This document shows positions 32,301-41,849 of a DNA stretch of 64,000 nucleotides, one piece after another. The notes under the pieces were generated by a model that was not told where the DNA came from, ran no database searches, and was given only the letters and a program-made list of their open reading frames with translations. Source of the stretch: Rhizophagus irregularis (taxonomy: Eukaryota; Glomeromycota; Glomeromycetes; Glomerales; Glomeraceae); the NCBI RefSeq assembly GCF_026210795.1, contig NC_089429.1, forward strand, positions 5,913,501-5,977,500, in the 5' to 3' direction. Within the stretch, counting starts at the first letter, position 1. The number at the start of each line of letters is the position of its first letter. The position numbers and the translations under genes were made by a program.

Positions 32301-33947
32301 GTGACCGCTAATTAGTAATTCGGCATAATATTCTGGTATTTTTAACCCAATTTCGTTATTTGGATCACTGACAGAATAAATTTGATATAATTGACCCAAT
32401 TCACGGAAAAAGTGTTCCATGCCCAAACTCATACTATCAACTTCCACCCAAATTTGTTCGATCTCTTCTCGAATTTTTTTCTCATTTTCCTGATTCCTAT
32501 TGACCAAACTGGATTTACGTAATTCTTCTCTTTTCAATACAGCCTGATTTCGAGCTTTAGAGGATTCTATCATAGAAAGCCTAGATACTTCTCTTTCAAG
32601 ATGCGCTAGGGCTCGTCTTCTTTTCCTGAGAGGTAATTTTAATATGTCTATGTATAAACGTATCAACAGTTGCAATTCTGTATTATTTTGCCAAATTTGC
32701 ATCCCATCATTCAACTGCTTTCTCTGAAGTTGCATAACCTCTAGCTTAATGTGACGGCAAGTTTTCTCTTTGACAAAGTCTATCAAAAGTTGCGACTCAT
32801 TAAACTCAATGCTCTTAGCCAATTGGAGTGAACTTCCCAGTCTTAACTCTTCAGCGTTGAAAAATAAAGAATCGAAACTTAAGGCTTCTTTAAACATCAT
32901 GCGAACTTTTTTCAACGTTTTATCCTTCATTAAAGACTTGATATCAATTGTGTATTTTTTTTTATCGGGGAATTTTCGATGATTCACACAACCGTATATC
33001 ACTTTTTTGGGATCAACTATGGCTTCGAATTCATCGATTTGATTTTGGGTGCATTCAGGCATTAAAAAAACCAAAAAGCCAGAAGAAAATTGATTTAAAT
33101 ACTTAATTTGATCCGGATAATCTAAGGCATCACCATGTAAATTTGCGAGCAATACAATTTCCTTTGCCCCTCCCTTGTAGTAATTTTCGAAAACATCGTT
33201 CCATAGACCCACTTCACAAGTTTCTTGAGTCAACCAAGTAAACTCGACACTTCCGCTGATCATATGTGGAACCCCATATTCTGCTCTTGGTTCGGAACAT
33301 GAAGAGAACATATAGTTTGAAGCCATCAACTGATTAAGAATGGTGCTTTTGCCCTGGGAATTCGTTCCAATCCGAATGGCAACAATTAACTTGAAAGGAT
33401 CATTAAAAAGGTGGTTTTCAATGATCGTTCCGGGACTTGTTTCCCACTTGATAACCGGACCAGTAAACAAAGGAAGCATAACTTTAAACCTCTTCTCTCT
33501 GTCTAATTCAGGCATTATCAAGGGAAATGTAATTGGGAATTGAGACAAGGTTCGAAAGATATCTTGAGCTACAGTACATTCAGCAGATGCAAGTAAACTA
33601 GCAATGCAATCAAACCGAGACAATTTGTTTTTCTTTTCATTTGGGGAAACATTTGTTTCATCCTTATCAGAAAATTCCTCATCAGAAATATCCGATGCGC
33701 CGTCATCTTCCTCGATCAAATTCTTGATATTTTCTGCTTTAAGAACTTGAGCTCCCCACATCTTTACTTTCTGTCGAATGTATGGAAGAACCGCAATTAC
33801 ACTCCCATCCATCTCATAAACTGATAATTTTGGAGGATGAAGAATTTTGCTGAGTTTAACATAATGGTAGGGTTCGATCAAAGTTATTTCTTCGCCTAGA
33901 ATCGAATGCCATTTTTCGCAAATTATTGTCACTTTATCAACAACCAT
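29382..33947 (-). CDS. very large GTPase, VLIG/URGCP type
   Basis: An uninterrupted 1521-codon ORF from ATG 33947. Residues about 193-204 carry a first P-loop (GTNSQGKSTILN) in a divergent NTPase-like domain. A charged coiled-coil-like segment lies at about 440-520. The main G domain begins at about 584 with G1 GLQSSGKSTLLNALF, then RCTRG and G3 DTEGLG near 641. The TRxMxR-type loop and large insertions fit the dynamin-superfamily GTPases typified by interferon-induced very large GTPases. A helical region of about 600 residues follows, then a Cys/His cluster at about 1373-1420 (CTEACYRCGALCW, then HHTSHQPEGLTG) like the C-terminal zinc-like motif of that family. In animals relatives act in cell-autonomous immunity or proliferation; the fungal role is unknown. 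It is intact and intronless, with transposon debris on both sides. Confidence 0.85.
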   Translation of the reverse strand: MVVDKVTIICEKWHSILGEEITLIEPYHYVKLSKILHPPKLSVYEMDGSVIAVLPYIRQKVKMWGAQVLKAENIKNLIEEDDGASDISDEEFSDKDETNVSPNEKKNKLSRFDCIASLLASAECTVAQDIFRTLSQFPITFPLIMPELDREKRFKVMLPLFTGPVIKWETSPGTIIENHLFNDPFKLIVAIRIGTNSQGKSTILNQLMASNYMFSSCSEPRAEYGVPHMISGSVEFTWLTQETCEVGLWNDVFENYYKGGAKEIVLLANLHGDALDYPDQIKYLNQFSSGFLVFLMPECTQNQIDEFEAIVDPKKVIYGCVNHRKFPDKKKYTIDIKSLMKDKTLKKVRMMFKEALSFDSLFFNAEELRLGSSLQLAKSIEFNESQLLIDFVKEKTCRHIKLEVMQLQRKQLNDGMQIWQNNTELQLLIRLYIDILKLPLRKRRRALAHLEREVSRLSMIESSKARNQAVLKREELRKSSLVNRNQENEKKIREEIEQIWVEVDSMSLGMEHFFRELGQLYQIYSVSDPNNEIGLKIPEYYAELLISGHTIELLDGDAGTISEAWFSAICGHISNKFPDLRVFVISILGLQSSGKSTLLNALFACRFAVSVGRCTRGLFMRLLFLEKELSDQLNIDAIILIDTEGLGAPEKMDDPNSEKKDRILATFAMGVSNLTILNVLGESTRDLTEILQIAIVTMARLEKAGIAPDILMVQHISERNASRLSEPEEKFRGALQAALKIAEEQDIEMGISNTECLQILDERIKKGQLLKQFRPFKNGATAYAPPSEQYHEDVVNLYNAIIDDCKNSQRKIKFLDWYSLTQNYWSAVSHEDFAVRFKNIREIYEFIDLGKQITKLKETIDRAFLTHEELIMQKIRSKLQNWTSDDSSNVNSRIRNECLELIEKGVKDVTDCENANCVECEKTKKERTALENYLKDKNNDKCEMETKQTIENYIELNRKSSSTKLNQMLEAGFIRKGISSDSFEIINSQLEVILRNIPSEGLSSHQREEKVKEIWNLLRSRIVLKNKVIPVTEYINEEFEREYGFMPANLRQDYKSGIIPDLSKCYAYKTLMMISRYPEEVHILSLQGTLDNLADLIFVNRDSRHYTGIIRDAKANVDKILSDFSRKLSVTFLPDFKWNVHLYALLNFKPVIESLQEKWNKENTPLGMFDQKKEEYFKVIDTRLQYGHTLISEGHIAGDYLLRVINKKAMKAGNEERVKAIRDIYWLNSSELVRLKYFEKLAEQVQTGDKEEAIQYFLSPKRRIEDWFRRIVDGYVVGNPKQKFDETFNGEFDRVLQDIRNCKSFDEIKRFVNEYMTKVDKIDYKLNLQSSFTKENFKIFHRTIEEELRTKGNGRYPKSEPFQKPSGDKSVMERLGCTEACYRCGALCWGSRDHHINSGVTKIHHTSHQPEGLTGMYYYSSHNLVAVQCHNWKEDDLFRRGETTEQTWTQVKADLSDWRFESHCIHYFNDLMCWFFEKLHVDLAKIKDKKPATYDELRRNCCINLNYHNIISILRTKVGNT

Positions 33948-34039
33948 GACAGAATCAGGTGGAATTACATGATATGTAATTCACATATTTTATATATTTT
34001 ACACACGTTACAGCTGTTACGGGCGTACAAAGAAGTAAA

Positions 34040-34215
34040 TTTTATGGCCGAGAACAGGCCTCCAAATTTTGTTTTACCCGTAAAGCCGTAATACGGTCAT
34101 ATAATAACAAAGATAATAGATTCGGGAGCAGCAATAAGTGTAATGACAGAGAAACTAAGATTTACCAATAAAAGAGAGAAGCAACGTTACATGTACATTA
34201 GCAAATGGCATCATT
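34040..34215 (+). pseudogene. retropepsin-like fragment of an LTR retrotransposon
   Basis: The plus-strand frame reads RPPNFVLPVKP, a stop, then IITKIIDSGAAISVMTEKL. The DSGA motif followed by hydrophobic residues is the active-site signature of retroviral-type aspartic proteases in Gypsy-like elements. Neighbouring gag and reverse transcriptase parts are not readable. It starts about 90 bp from the start codon of the GTPase gene, on the other strand. Confidence 0.5.
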
Positions 34216-34747
34216 AGGGAAAGTTAATTTAGTAAATTCCATGGAATTTCCATGAAAATTAAAAAAATAAAATTTTGGTAATGACTATCATAAAAATTTC
34301 ATAATTTGACCGAAGCCTGGCCGTTGAATCATTAAAAATTAATAAGGATAATTCAAAATCGTTGACTATTAGCTCTGGATTATGATTTTTGAACTATGTA
34401 CATATTAAATTTAATTACAAAATAGCCAATAGGAAAATGTAACACAGTAATTTCATGTAATGATCCCTCAATTTTTCAATTTTTTGATTTCTCCATTTCT
34501 TAATTTATTTTAATTTAATTTATTTAATTTATTTATTATTTGTATTTTATTTATTTTATTATTATTATTATTTTTTTAATTTTTTATAGATGCAATTTTG
34601 TTTTAATATTACTACGCTTACTTACATACATAAACTTAAAATAAGATAACAAATATATATAAGAACTAAGCATTATGAAACAAGACTACTTTTCTGAAGA
34701 AAAAGTTGACCTGTCACCTAAATGATCATATCACTGTTAAAAATGAT
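34216..34747. other. AT-rich spacer
   Basis: No gene is seen. Positions about 34480-34590 are a T/A low-complexity run dominated by TTTA and ATT repeats. Confidence 0.5.
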
Positions 34748-34755
34748 GATATGGT

Positions 34756-35002
34756 TAAGGTTGCTTGTCTAAACCTCTTCAAAATCCTACGATTAGTTTC
34801 GTCAAAATTTTACTATAGATTTATTATAGTTTTGGCAGAGTTTCGGCAGTTTCGGCATTTATAATAAGTTTTGGCAGTTTCGCTTTTCTCCAAAGTTTTG
34901 CCAGTTTTTTAATATAACTTTAATATAGTTTCGGCAGAATTTCGCTTTTCGGCGAAACGCCATCTTGCCTAAACCCTAGGTTTCGGCAAAGAAGCAACCT
35001 TA
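34756..35002 (+). mobile_element. MITE family A (TAAGGTTGC ends), copy 1, 247 bp
   Basis: It begins TAAGGTTGCTTGTCTAAACC and ends in the complement GAAGCAACCTTA. The flanks GATATGGT and GATATGCG agree at 6 of 8 positions, as expected for an aged 8-bp target duplication. The interior carries repeated TTTCGGCA motifs and a GTCAAAATTTTACTATAGAT block shared with the other copies. Confidence 0.85.
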
Positions 35003-35479
35003 GATATGCGCGTTTAACAAGCGTCAATGAATAAAGAAATTTATTTTTATGCCGATCATTACTAAATATAGTTAGATTATTACTAAATAAAGTTAGATTA
35101 TTACTAAATTTGGTAATAAAGATGTTGATCATTTTATGTATTATAAATTAAATTAATATGATTGTTTAAAATCATTTTCACGTGATTAAAAATTCTGAAT
35201 TTTTCCCATTTACATATAAAATTATATAAATTAATATGAAAATACATCAACTTTAAATCTTAATAGCTCCTGAAATATGACAGTTATGGAAAAAATAATC
35301 CGATAATTTGAAAGAGAAGAACTTAAAGTATAATATTATCAGTTTATATTTTCAATTATCATAAAATTTTATTAAGTAGTTAACATTTTAAAATCACTAA
35401 TTTTATTTGATGCCTTTAGATGTTATGCACTATACAACCAAAATTCTCAGGTAACTGTCAAGATCTGCCTAAAAATTTG

Positions 35480-36300
35480 CCCAATGACCACCCTAATGGA
35501 ATGCTAAATCATTCCATTTGTTCCAATTAATCTCATTATTAAAGTTTACTACATAAACATTATTATCCTCACGTTTCTTATTATTCAACTTCATTTTTTT
35601 CATTTTACTATTAATATTACATTTTTTCTTTTTTTCTACTTGTAATTCATTCCTATATTCCCAAATCAATATTTTAAAATCTAAAATTATTTTACTAATT
35701 ATTAGTTTTAACATTTTTTCCAATACCTTAGTTTGTATCTATTATTTTATATAACTTCAATAAATCAACCAATTGGTAACTCACTTGATTTTTTAATAAA
35801 AATGTAAAATCATATAAACTATTAAGATCCCATATATCTAATTCTTCGACTTTATGTTTAACTTATTATTAATGTCTGTTTTGAAATTTCAAAAATTATA
35901 TCTACTAAAAATAATTTAAATCCTTTAACTATAATATGCTGCACGATGTCATAAATTTTATTACATCTCTATAAATGTTTAATCATTTCTTCTTCTATAC
36001 CACAAAAATTACATTTTCAACTTTCATCATAAATATCCAGTTTCCGTTTTTTAAGATTTACATATGTTAGTAATTCATTATAACAGATTTTGATTCTAAA
36101 TGATTGTAGAAAATGATTCTCAAATAATGTATATGTTGATTTAAACAATTTAATTTCAAAGATATTTTCCAATCTATTAATTCCAATAATTCTGGTTGTC
36201 TATATATTTCATTTCTATTTAACCCTAAGAACTCATCTATAAACTGAATATCCTTAATTCCTTTTATCATTAGTATAGAATTATGTTTTACTAGCATATC
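35480..36300 (-). pseudogene. decayed LINE C-terminal region
   Basis: The minus strand has an open segment 36297-36067 (ending HLESKSVIMNY), then YVNLKKRKLDIYDES and a Cys/His knuckle CNFCGIEEEMIKHL.RC. The spacing C-x2-C-x8-H-x3-C is the same as in the plus-strand LINE remnant at 20330. Further helical pieces reach 35493. Several in-frame stops are present. Confidence 0.45.
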
Positions 36301-36960
36301 TTGTTAGCAAATTGTATCATTATAGGATCCCGTTTACTTCTAATAGAGGTCACCATAAAATTTTTAAGATTTATATGTAAATTTACTTTACTTCAAATTT
36401 TCCTTCTACCAAGTAATTTTACTACCTTTCCAATTACATTTTTAAATCATATATATTTTTACTTTATAAGTTCAGTAACATTTATAATTATAGATTATAT
36501 AAAACATAATTTATTTTATATATTTAATACTTTTTATTTCTTTTAAAATTGGCCTAATTTTTAGATATAATTATTTTAAAAAAAAGTAAAAAAGTTTCTA
36601 TTTAAAATAAGTTCAAAATTGATCAATAATTACAAATATATATATTATTTTTTGACAAAAAAAAAATAATAAAAAATAACTTTAATTTATCTTACTTACC
36701 ACTCCCAACCACCCATCCTTTTCATTTTTTACTTTAAAAAGATAAATTTTATCAAAAATTAAATGTTTTTCAAGTATAGTTACTGCAGTTACGACAATTT
36801 TGACATTAATAATTTATACTACATATGATTTTTACATCAAAATATTGCAGTACATTTTATTTTGTATATATTTTTACAAACATTCTAGATATTAATAGCA
36901 TTTTATAATTTTTTATATTACACAAATATCTATAAAAAATTCTTTTTTACATAATTATTT
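36301..36960. other. AT-rich spacer
   Basis: Low-complexity A/T sequence. No gene, inverted repeat or tandem array was recognised. Confidence 0.4.
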
Positions 36961-36964
36961 TTTT

Positions 36965-37275
36965 AATTTCATGTGTTTGTGTAATAAATTTGTATGTGTC
37001 TGTATTTGTGTAATAAAATTTTACGTGTCTGTGTAATGAACTTATGCTAAAAATAAATAAATAAATATAATAAATTTACGTGTTTGTATAGCAAAAGTAT
37101 TAGACTTGATCCTTCTGAGGGTGTCATCTTGACCTGCTATATGCACGTTATCGATCACATAAATTTTACAATACTCTATGAATAGGATCGATAAAATGCA
37201 TGCAGAAGGGTCAAGTTAGCATCACGTCTGATACTTTTGTGTTTGTGTAATAAAATTTTACGTGTCTGTGTAATT
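36965..37275. repeat. GTGT(C/T)TGTGTAATAAA-type repeat with a 148-bp MITE inside
   Basis: The phrase GTGTTTGTGTAATAAA(A)TTT and the related ACGTGTCTGTGTAAT recur at least five times. A small element at 37092-37239 interrupts it: its ends are CAAAAGTATTAGAC and GTCTGATACTTTTG, with related CCTTCTGAGGG/AGAAGGGTCAAG subterminal blocks. The flanks TGTTTGTATA and TGTTTGTGTA may be a target duplication or simply two units of the surrounding repeat. Confidence 0.55.
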
Positions 37276-37868
37276 AATGGTGCTGCCTGAAACTAGAAAG
37301 TTTTGGTTACCTGACAAAACCAAAATGGTAAAACTAGTTTCAGAAAATTGGTCAATCCCGAAATTACTGAAATTATCCTAAATTACCAATATTACCCAAA
37401 ATTATTAAAACTGTTTTATAATTAAATAATTAATTCGTGATCCATCTTTGAATCAGTAAAAACTACTAATAAATTTTGGGGAACTGGCTTTACAAATCAA
37501 TTATCACTTAAATGGCTTTTGAGCTGATTTGCCCAGAATTTTTTTCTTTAAGTATCATATAATAATATTCTGGATATATTAAATGATAAATTTGCATCGT
37601 TAAATATTAATATCATAAGTTTGATCAACATATACTTGCCATTTAAGGCTACATTGTTATACAAATTAGCGATATTGCCTAAAAAGTAACCAGCCAAATT
37701 TGTATTATAACCCAACTGAAAAATAGTGTAACCAATTGCTTAAAACCAAGGGAATCAGGATTCATCAAATATTTTTATATTGAATGATTAGTTAAAAAAT
37801 TTTTTCTTTAGCGACACTGGATTCCGGCCTTTAAAAATGCCATAATTATTCAATATAAGAGGTGTGAC

Positions 37869-38113
37869 TAAGGTTGCTGGAGAAACTAGGGGGTTTTGGC
37901 AAGTTGGTGAAATGCTGAAATAGTAAAACTTTGCTGAAACTATATGAAAGCCTTATTAAAAAGTTGGTGAAACTCTGGAGAAAAGCGAAACCTGATAAAA
38001 TTTATTATAAATACCGAAACTGCCAAAACCTTGCCGAAACTATAATAAAACTATAGTAAAATTTTGGAGAAACTAATTGTAGAATTTTGGAGAGATTTAG
38101 GCAGGCAACCTTA
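37869..38113 (-). mobile_element. MITE family A, copy 2, 245 bp
   Basis: It runs from TAAGGTTGCTGG to GCAGGCAACCTTA. The flanks are GGTGTGAC and GGTGTAAC, identical at 7 of 8 positions. It is in the opposite orientation to copy 1 and lies in the non-coding 3' part of the hAT element. Confidence 0.85.
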
Positions 38114-38589
38114 GGTGTAACAATCACAAAATTGATATTTTTTTATTAAAATGTTATTTATTTGCTGGTAAATAATTTATTTAAAGGTTATAAATAAGAA
38201 AAAACAAAAAAAAGTATTAAAATTATTTATTTCTATTAAACACAGGTCGTACTATATTTTGCTTATATTGAGCGATGTATCTAGTAATTTTGCAGTTCTT
38301 CTAAACTACTTTTCTCTAATAATTTGTAAGTTCATTTCACATTTCCTGTGTGCTATATCTATTGCTCTTATCTGAATTTCCCATTAAATTAATTTGCAAA
38401 ATAATTTTCCAAAATGTATTAGTAGATTTCATTAGTTTGAAAACGGATCACGAATTAATAATTTACTGACTTTATGATTTTTACAAAATAAAGCTTTATT
38501 TTATTTGAAATTTATCATGATAAATTATATTTATTAATTTATTCATTTATCATTTTCCAAAATTGCTAAATCAACATACCATATACTTC

Positions 38590-38700
38590 TGAAATTAAGC
38601 ACTTCTTTTGACCATAATACTGGCCAGTAACAGCATAACGTAGGCCAAAATTTTCATAATTCTGGCCAGAAGTGCTTATTTTCAAGATGTGCTTAATATC
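38590..38700. repeat. imperfect inverted repeat around the transposase 3' end
   Basis: AAGCACTTCTTTTGACCATAAT and GCCAGAAGTGCTTATTTTCA face each other, with TGGCCAGTAACAG and TAGGCCAAAATT between. Related AATAAGCACTTCTGAAA phrases occur again at 43770-43860. It may be the scar of another small element. Confidence 0.4.
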
Positions 38701-41453
38701 AGAAATATACGGTATTTTTCAATTAATACATATACATTATACTTTGGAATTTCAACTTCTTCAAAATATTCTTCATAACCACCTTCACCTTCATGATCAT
38801 CATTATCATTTTCAATTTCAAAAAATGCCGATTCATCAATTAATTTTTGAATATTATCATTATTTTGTCTTGAATTAGATTCAGCTAAACGCATATTATT
38901 ATTTTGATAAAAGTGTCGAATTTTGGCTATTAACTCAATCGTATTAGTATCCAAAGTCATCCTTTTTTTGTATAATCATCCTAATACAAAAAACATTTTT
39001 TCGTATGAAGCACTATGCGGTGTTACTGCAAATACTTTTAACTATATTTCTCCACTAATTAATTATGTTATATTTTGGCGAACGGACTAATTCACTATTT
39101 ATTATAAAATTACTATGAATTAATTACGTCTGTTAAAATACATTACATCTGTCAAAATAAATTTAATTAGTATTTTGTCATTTTGACGAAAAGTATACTT
39201 TTAACGTCAGATCTCTCAAAAAAGGAGGTTGATCTTCACATGATATCCACCATGTACAAGGTGTAACCCAATTTTTAACAAATGCTATTGAATAAGTACC
39301 TTGTTTAGCTTTAAAATTCAGCATTTGAGTAATTAATATTTTTTGGTCATCAATATTATATCCCATATTTTCCCATAACTTTTGCACATACTCTGAAATT
39401 TTCGTCCACATATTCTTTAATCCATTACCTAATAATAAATATTTTTTTTTTAAAAAAAAAAAAAATTATGTTTACCTTCAATATTTAATAATATTAAATA
39501 TTTACCTTGATAACCAGGATGAAGGAAATATGCTAATATATATGGCATAACATCAAAAGATTCTCAACGTTTATTGATAAAGTTTATTACATGATTTCGA
39601 AAATTAATTAAACCTCATTCAACTGGAATCTTCTTAATAATACTTGCTAGACGAATTAATGCAATAAAATAATCAGTAAAAGTAGTATTAGACGCTTCAA
39701 CAGACAAAATGGTCTTTTTTAGCAGCTCTAATACTTTTAATACTATATTAACGTCATAAAAAAATCCACGAGAGGTAATTATTTTTACTATATTTTCTTT
39801 AACAACATCCTTATGATTATCTGTGATCTATTAATTTATTTTAAAATATTTTAATTCTTTTTGCAAATTAATAAAAGATAAATTAATATTCTTAATTACC
39901 TTTTCTAATGCCAGTTTTAAACGTAAAACAGAATCTGCAGCATCAAACATTGTCATCCATTACATTTCAACCCAAATTTTAAGTCCTCCACTTTCAATAT
40001 TAAAATTTTTAGTGTACTTTACCAATAGAGCCTTTTCTTGGTGAGATTTGTTAAAAAATTTTACTATTTTGTTACATGATTTTAAAACTTTTTTCGGAAA
40101 ATTGTGTTCTATTTTTTTAAATGATATAATTAATATTTAATTATTAATAACAAGAATATTTAGCAAATTAATAAAATAGTTCAAAAAAATTAACAAGAAT
40201 TTACCAAATACATCTTTAGTGATTAAATTCACACAATGTGCAATGCAATGAATGTTAACAATAAATGGGTATTTTTCACTTATAATACTTTGAGCAAGAG
40301 CACAATTTGCAGCATTGTCTGTTACAATTGCTGCAAATTTATCGGGTCCAATTTTTTGAAGTACATCTTTGATTTCACTTGCTAAATTTTGGGCCATATG
40401 TTTTATGATTGAAAGATCTCAAAGTCGATATAAGAATTTGCACTGATCATAAGTCATTATTATGAAATTATAAATCAAGTGACCTGATGGGTTCATCCAC
40501 CTGTCTAAGCCTAAAATTAAAAAGTAAAGAATGGTAAGTTTTTATAAATATGATGTAGTATGTAAATTTTTTTAAAAAATTAATTACCTAATGTTAAATT
40601 TGTTACCTTTTCAAGAATAGAGTTTACTTGATCTTCAATTTTTACTACTGCGTGAGAAAGCATGATTCCTGCTAATTTTTTACGAGAAGGTAACTTGTAA
40701 CTGGGTTGAAGTTTTATAATCAAATCTACAAAAAACAGATTTTTAACAACTGCGAAAGGAGTACTGTAGCATACAAATGCTTTAAGTAAACATTGGTCAA
40801 TTGCTTTCTATTTCTACTTTAATAATAATTCAACACTATTTTGATCAACATCCTAAAAATCGGTAATATTTAATTGTTCAATTTGAAAGTGTTTATTATC
40901 TTCTATGTCATCATCATTATATAATTGCAGGATTTTTTGAATATACTCTTTCTTTGTTTGCTCATCAACATTAAGACAATTTTTAGCAAGATGAACCTGA
41001 AGTTAAGGTTGCTTGCCGAAACCTAGGGGTTTAGGCAAGATGGCGTTTCACCGAAAAGCGAAATTCTGCCAAAACTATATTAAAGTTATATTAAAAAACT
41101 GGCGAAACTTTGGAGAAAGGCGAAACTGCCGAAACTTATTATAAATGCCAAAACTGCCAAAACTCTGCCAAAACTATAATAAATCTATAGTAAAATTTTG
41201 ACGAAACTAATCGTAGGATTTTGAAGAGGTTTAGACAAGCAACCTTACCTGAAATTCTTGTAGTTATCCACGTGTCCACTTTTTTTCACAATAAAGGTAT
41301 TCGGCTGCAAAGTGGCCAGCAATTGATAAAGGGGTTTTGATAAAATGTTTCCATATCAAGTCTTGTGGACGTTCAACTTTACTTTTAAAGTTTTGTTCAG
41401 GTTCTATTTGTCTAGTTCTTTTATTGGTTTTGTTAAGTGGCATACTTATCGGT
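38682..41453 (-). pseudogene. hAT-family transposase with BED finger, decayed
   Basis: The start is near 41453 (MPLNKTNKRTRQ). A BED-type finger follows (WKHFIKTPL, YLYCEKKW, then HLAKNCL), split by the MITE at 41004-41247. The catalytic-core parts are LDRWMNPSGHLIYNFIIMT and, at 40397-40190, FAAIVTDNAANCALAQSII with HCIAHCVNLIT. The block GGLKIWVEM.WMT follows. Near 39400-39200 is FVKNWVTPCTWW, and the dimerisation domain lies at 39060-38760 (VTPHSASYEKMFFVLG.LYKKR then TIELIAKIRHFY). Several exons are separated by AT-rich introns, and there are multiple stops. If whole, it would mobilise hAT DNA; a related plus-strand remnant is at 18680. Confidence 0.75.
41004..41247 (-). mobile_element. 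MITE family A, copy 3, 244 bp
   Basis: It runs from TAAGGTTGCTTGCCG to AAGCAACCTTA. The flanks CCTGAAGT and CCTGAAAT agree at 7 of 8. It sits inside the BED-finger coding sequence of the hAT transposase, so it inserted after that element. Confidence 0.9.
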
Positions 41454-41849
41454 TGTAAAGGAAAAAAAATTTAAAATGGAAATAAAAAAAAAGTTCGCTA
41501 AAATCTAATCTGATAACCAATTATTTAGACATCTACCTAATATAGGCATAATTAATTTTTTACGTAATTTATTATAAAAAAAAAGTATTTTTAAACAAAA
41601 ATAGTGATAAATAAAAATGATTAGGGATTTCATCATATTTTGGGAATTTCAAGTAGATTTCAGAAATTTCAGAAAGAATTTTGGGAATAAACCAAAAACC
41701 TGAAATATTTCAGAATCTGAAAATAATTTTGGGCAGCACTGTAAACGGTCAAATATCAAGCATGAAAAGATGATAAAATTCAATCACCAAATATAATTGC
41801 CAAATATTAAGAACGAACAAATTAATTATGAATTGGCGTAGATAGATAA

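Larger units (their letters stand above)
37278..41741 (-). mobile_element. hAT-type element of ~4.5 kb with transposase remnant
   Basis: The left end TGGTGCTGCCT (37278) and right end GGGCAGCACTG (41731-41741) are inverted repeats sharing GTGCTGCC. They enclose the minus-strand hAT transposase 38680-41453. Subterminal regions on both sides carry TTTCAGAAA- and AATTACC-type short repeats. The flanking 8-mers match poorly, so the target duplication is not proven. Two family-A MITEs have inserted inside. Confidence 0.55.
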
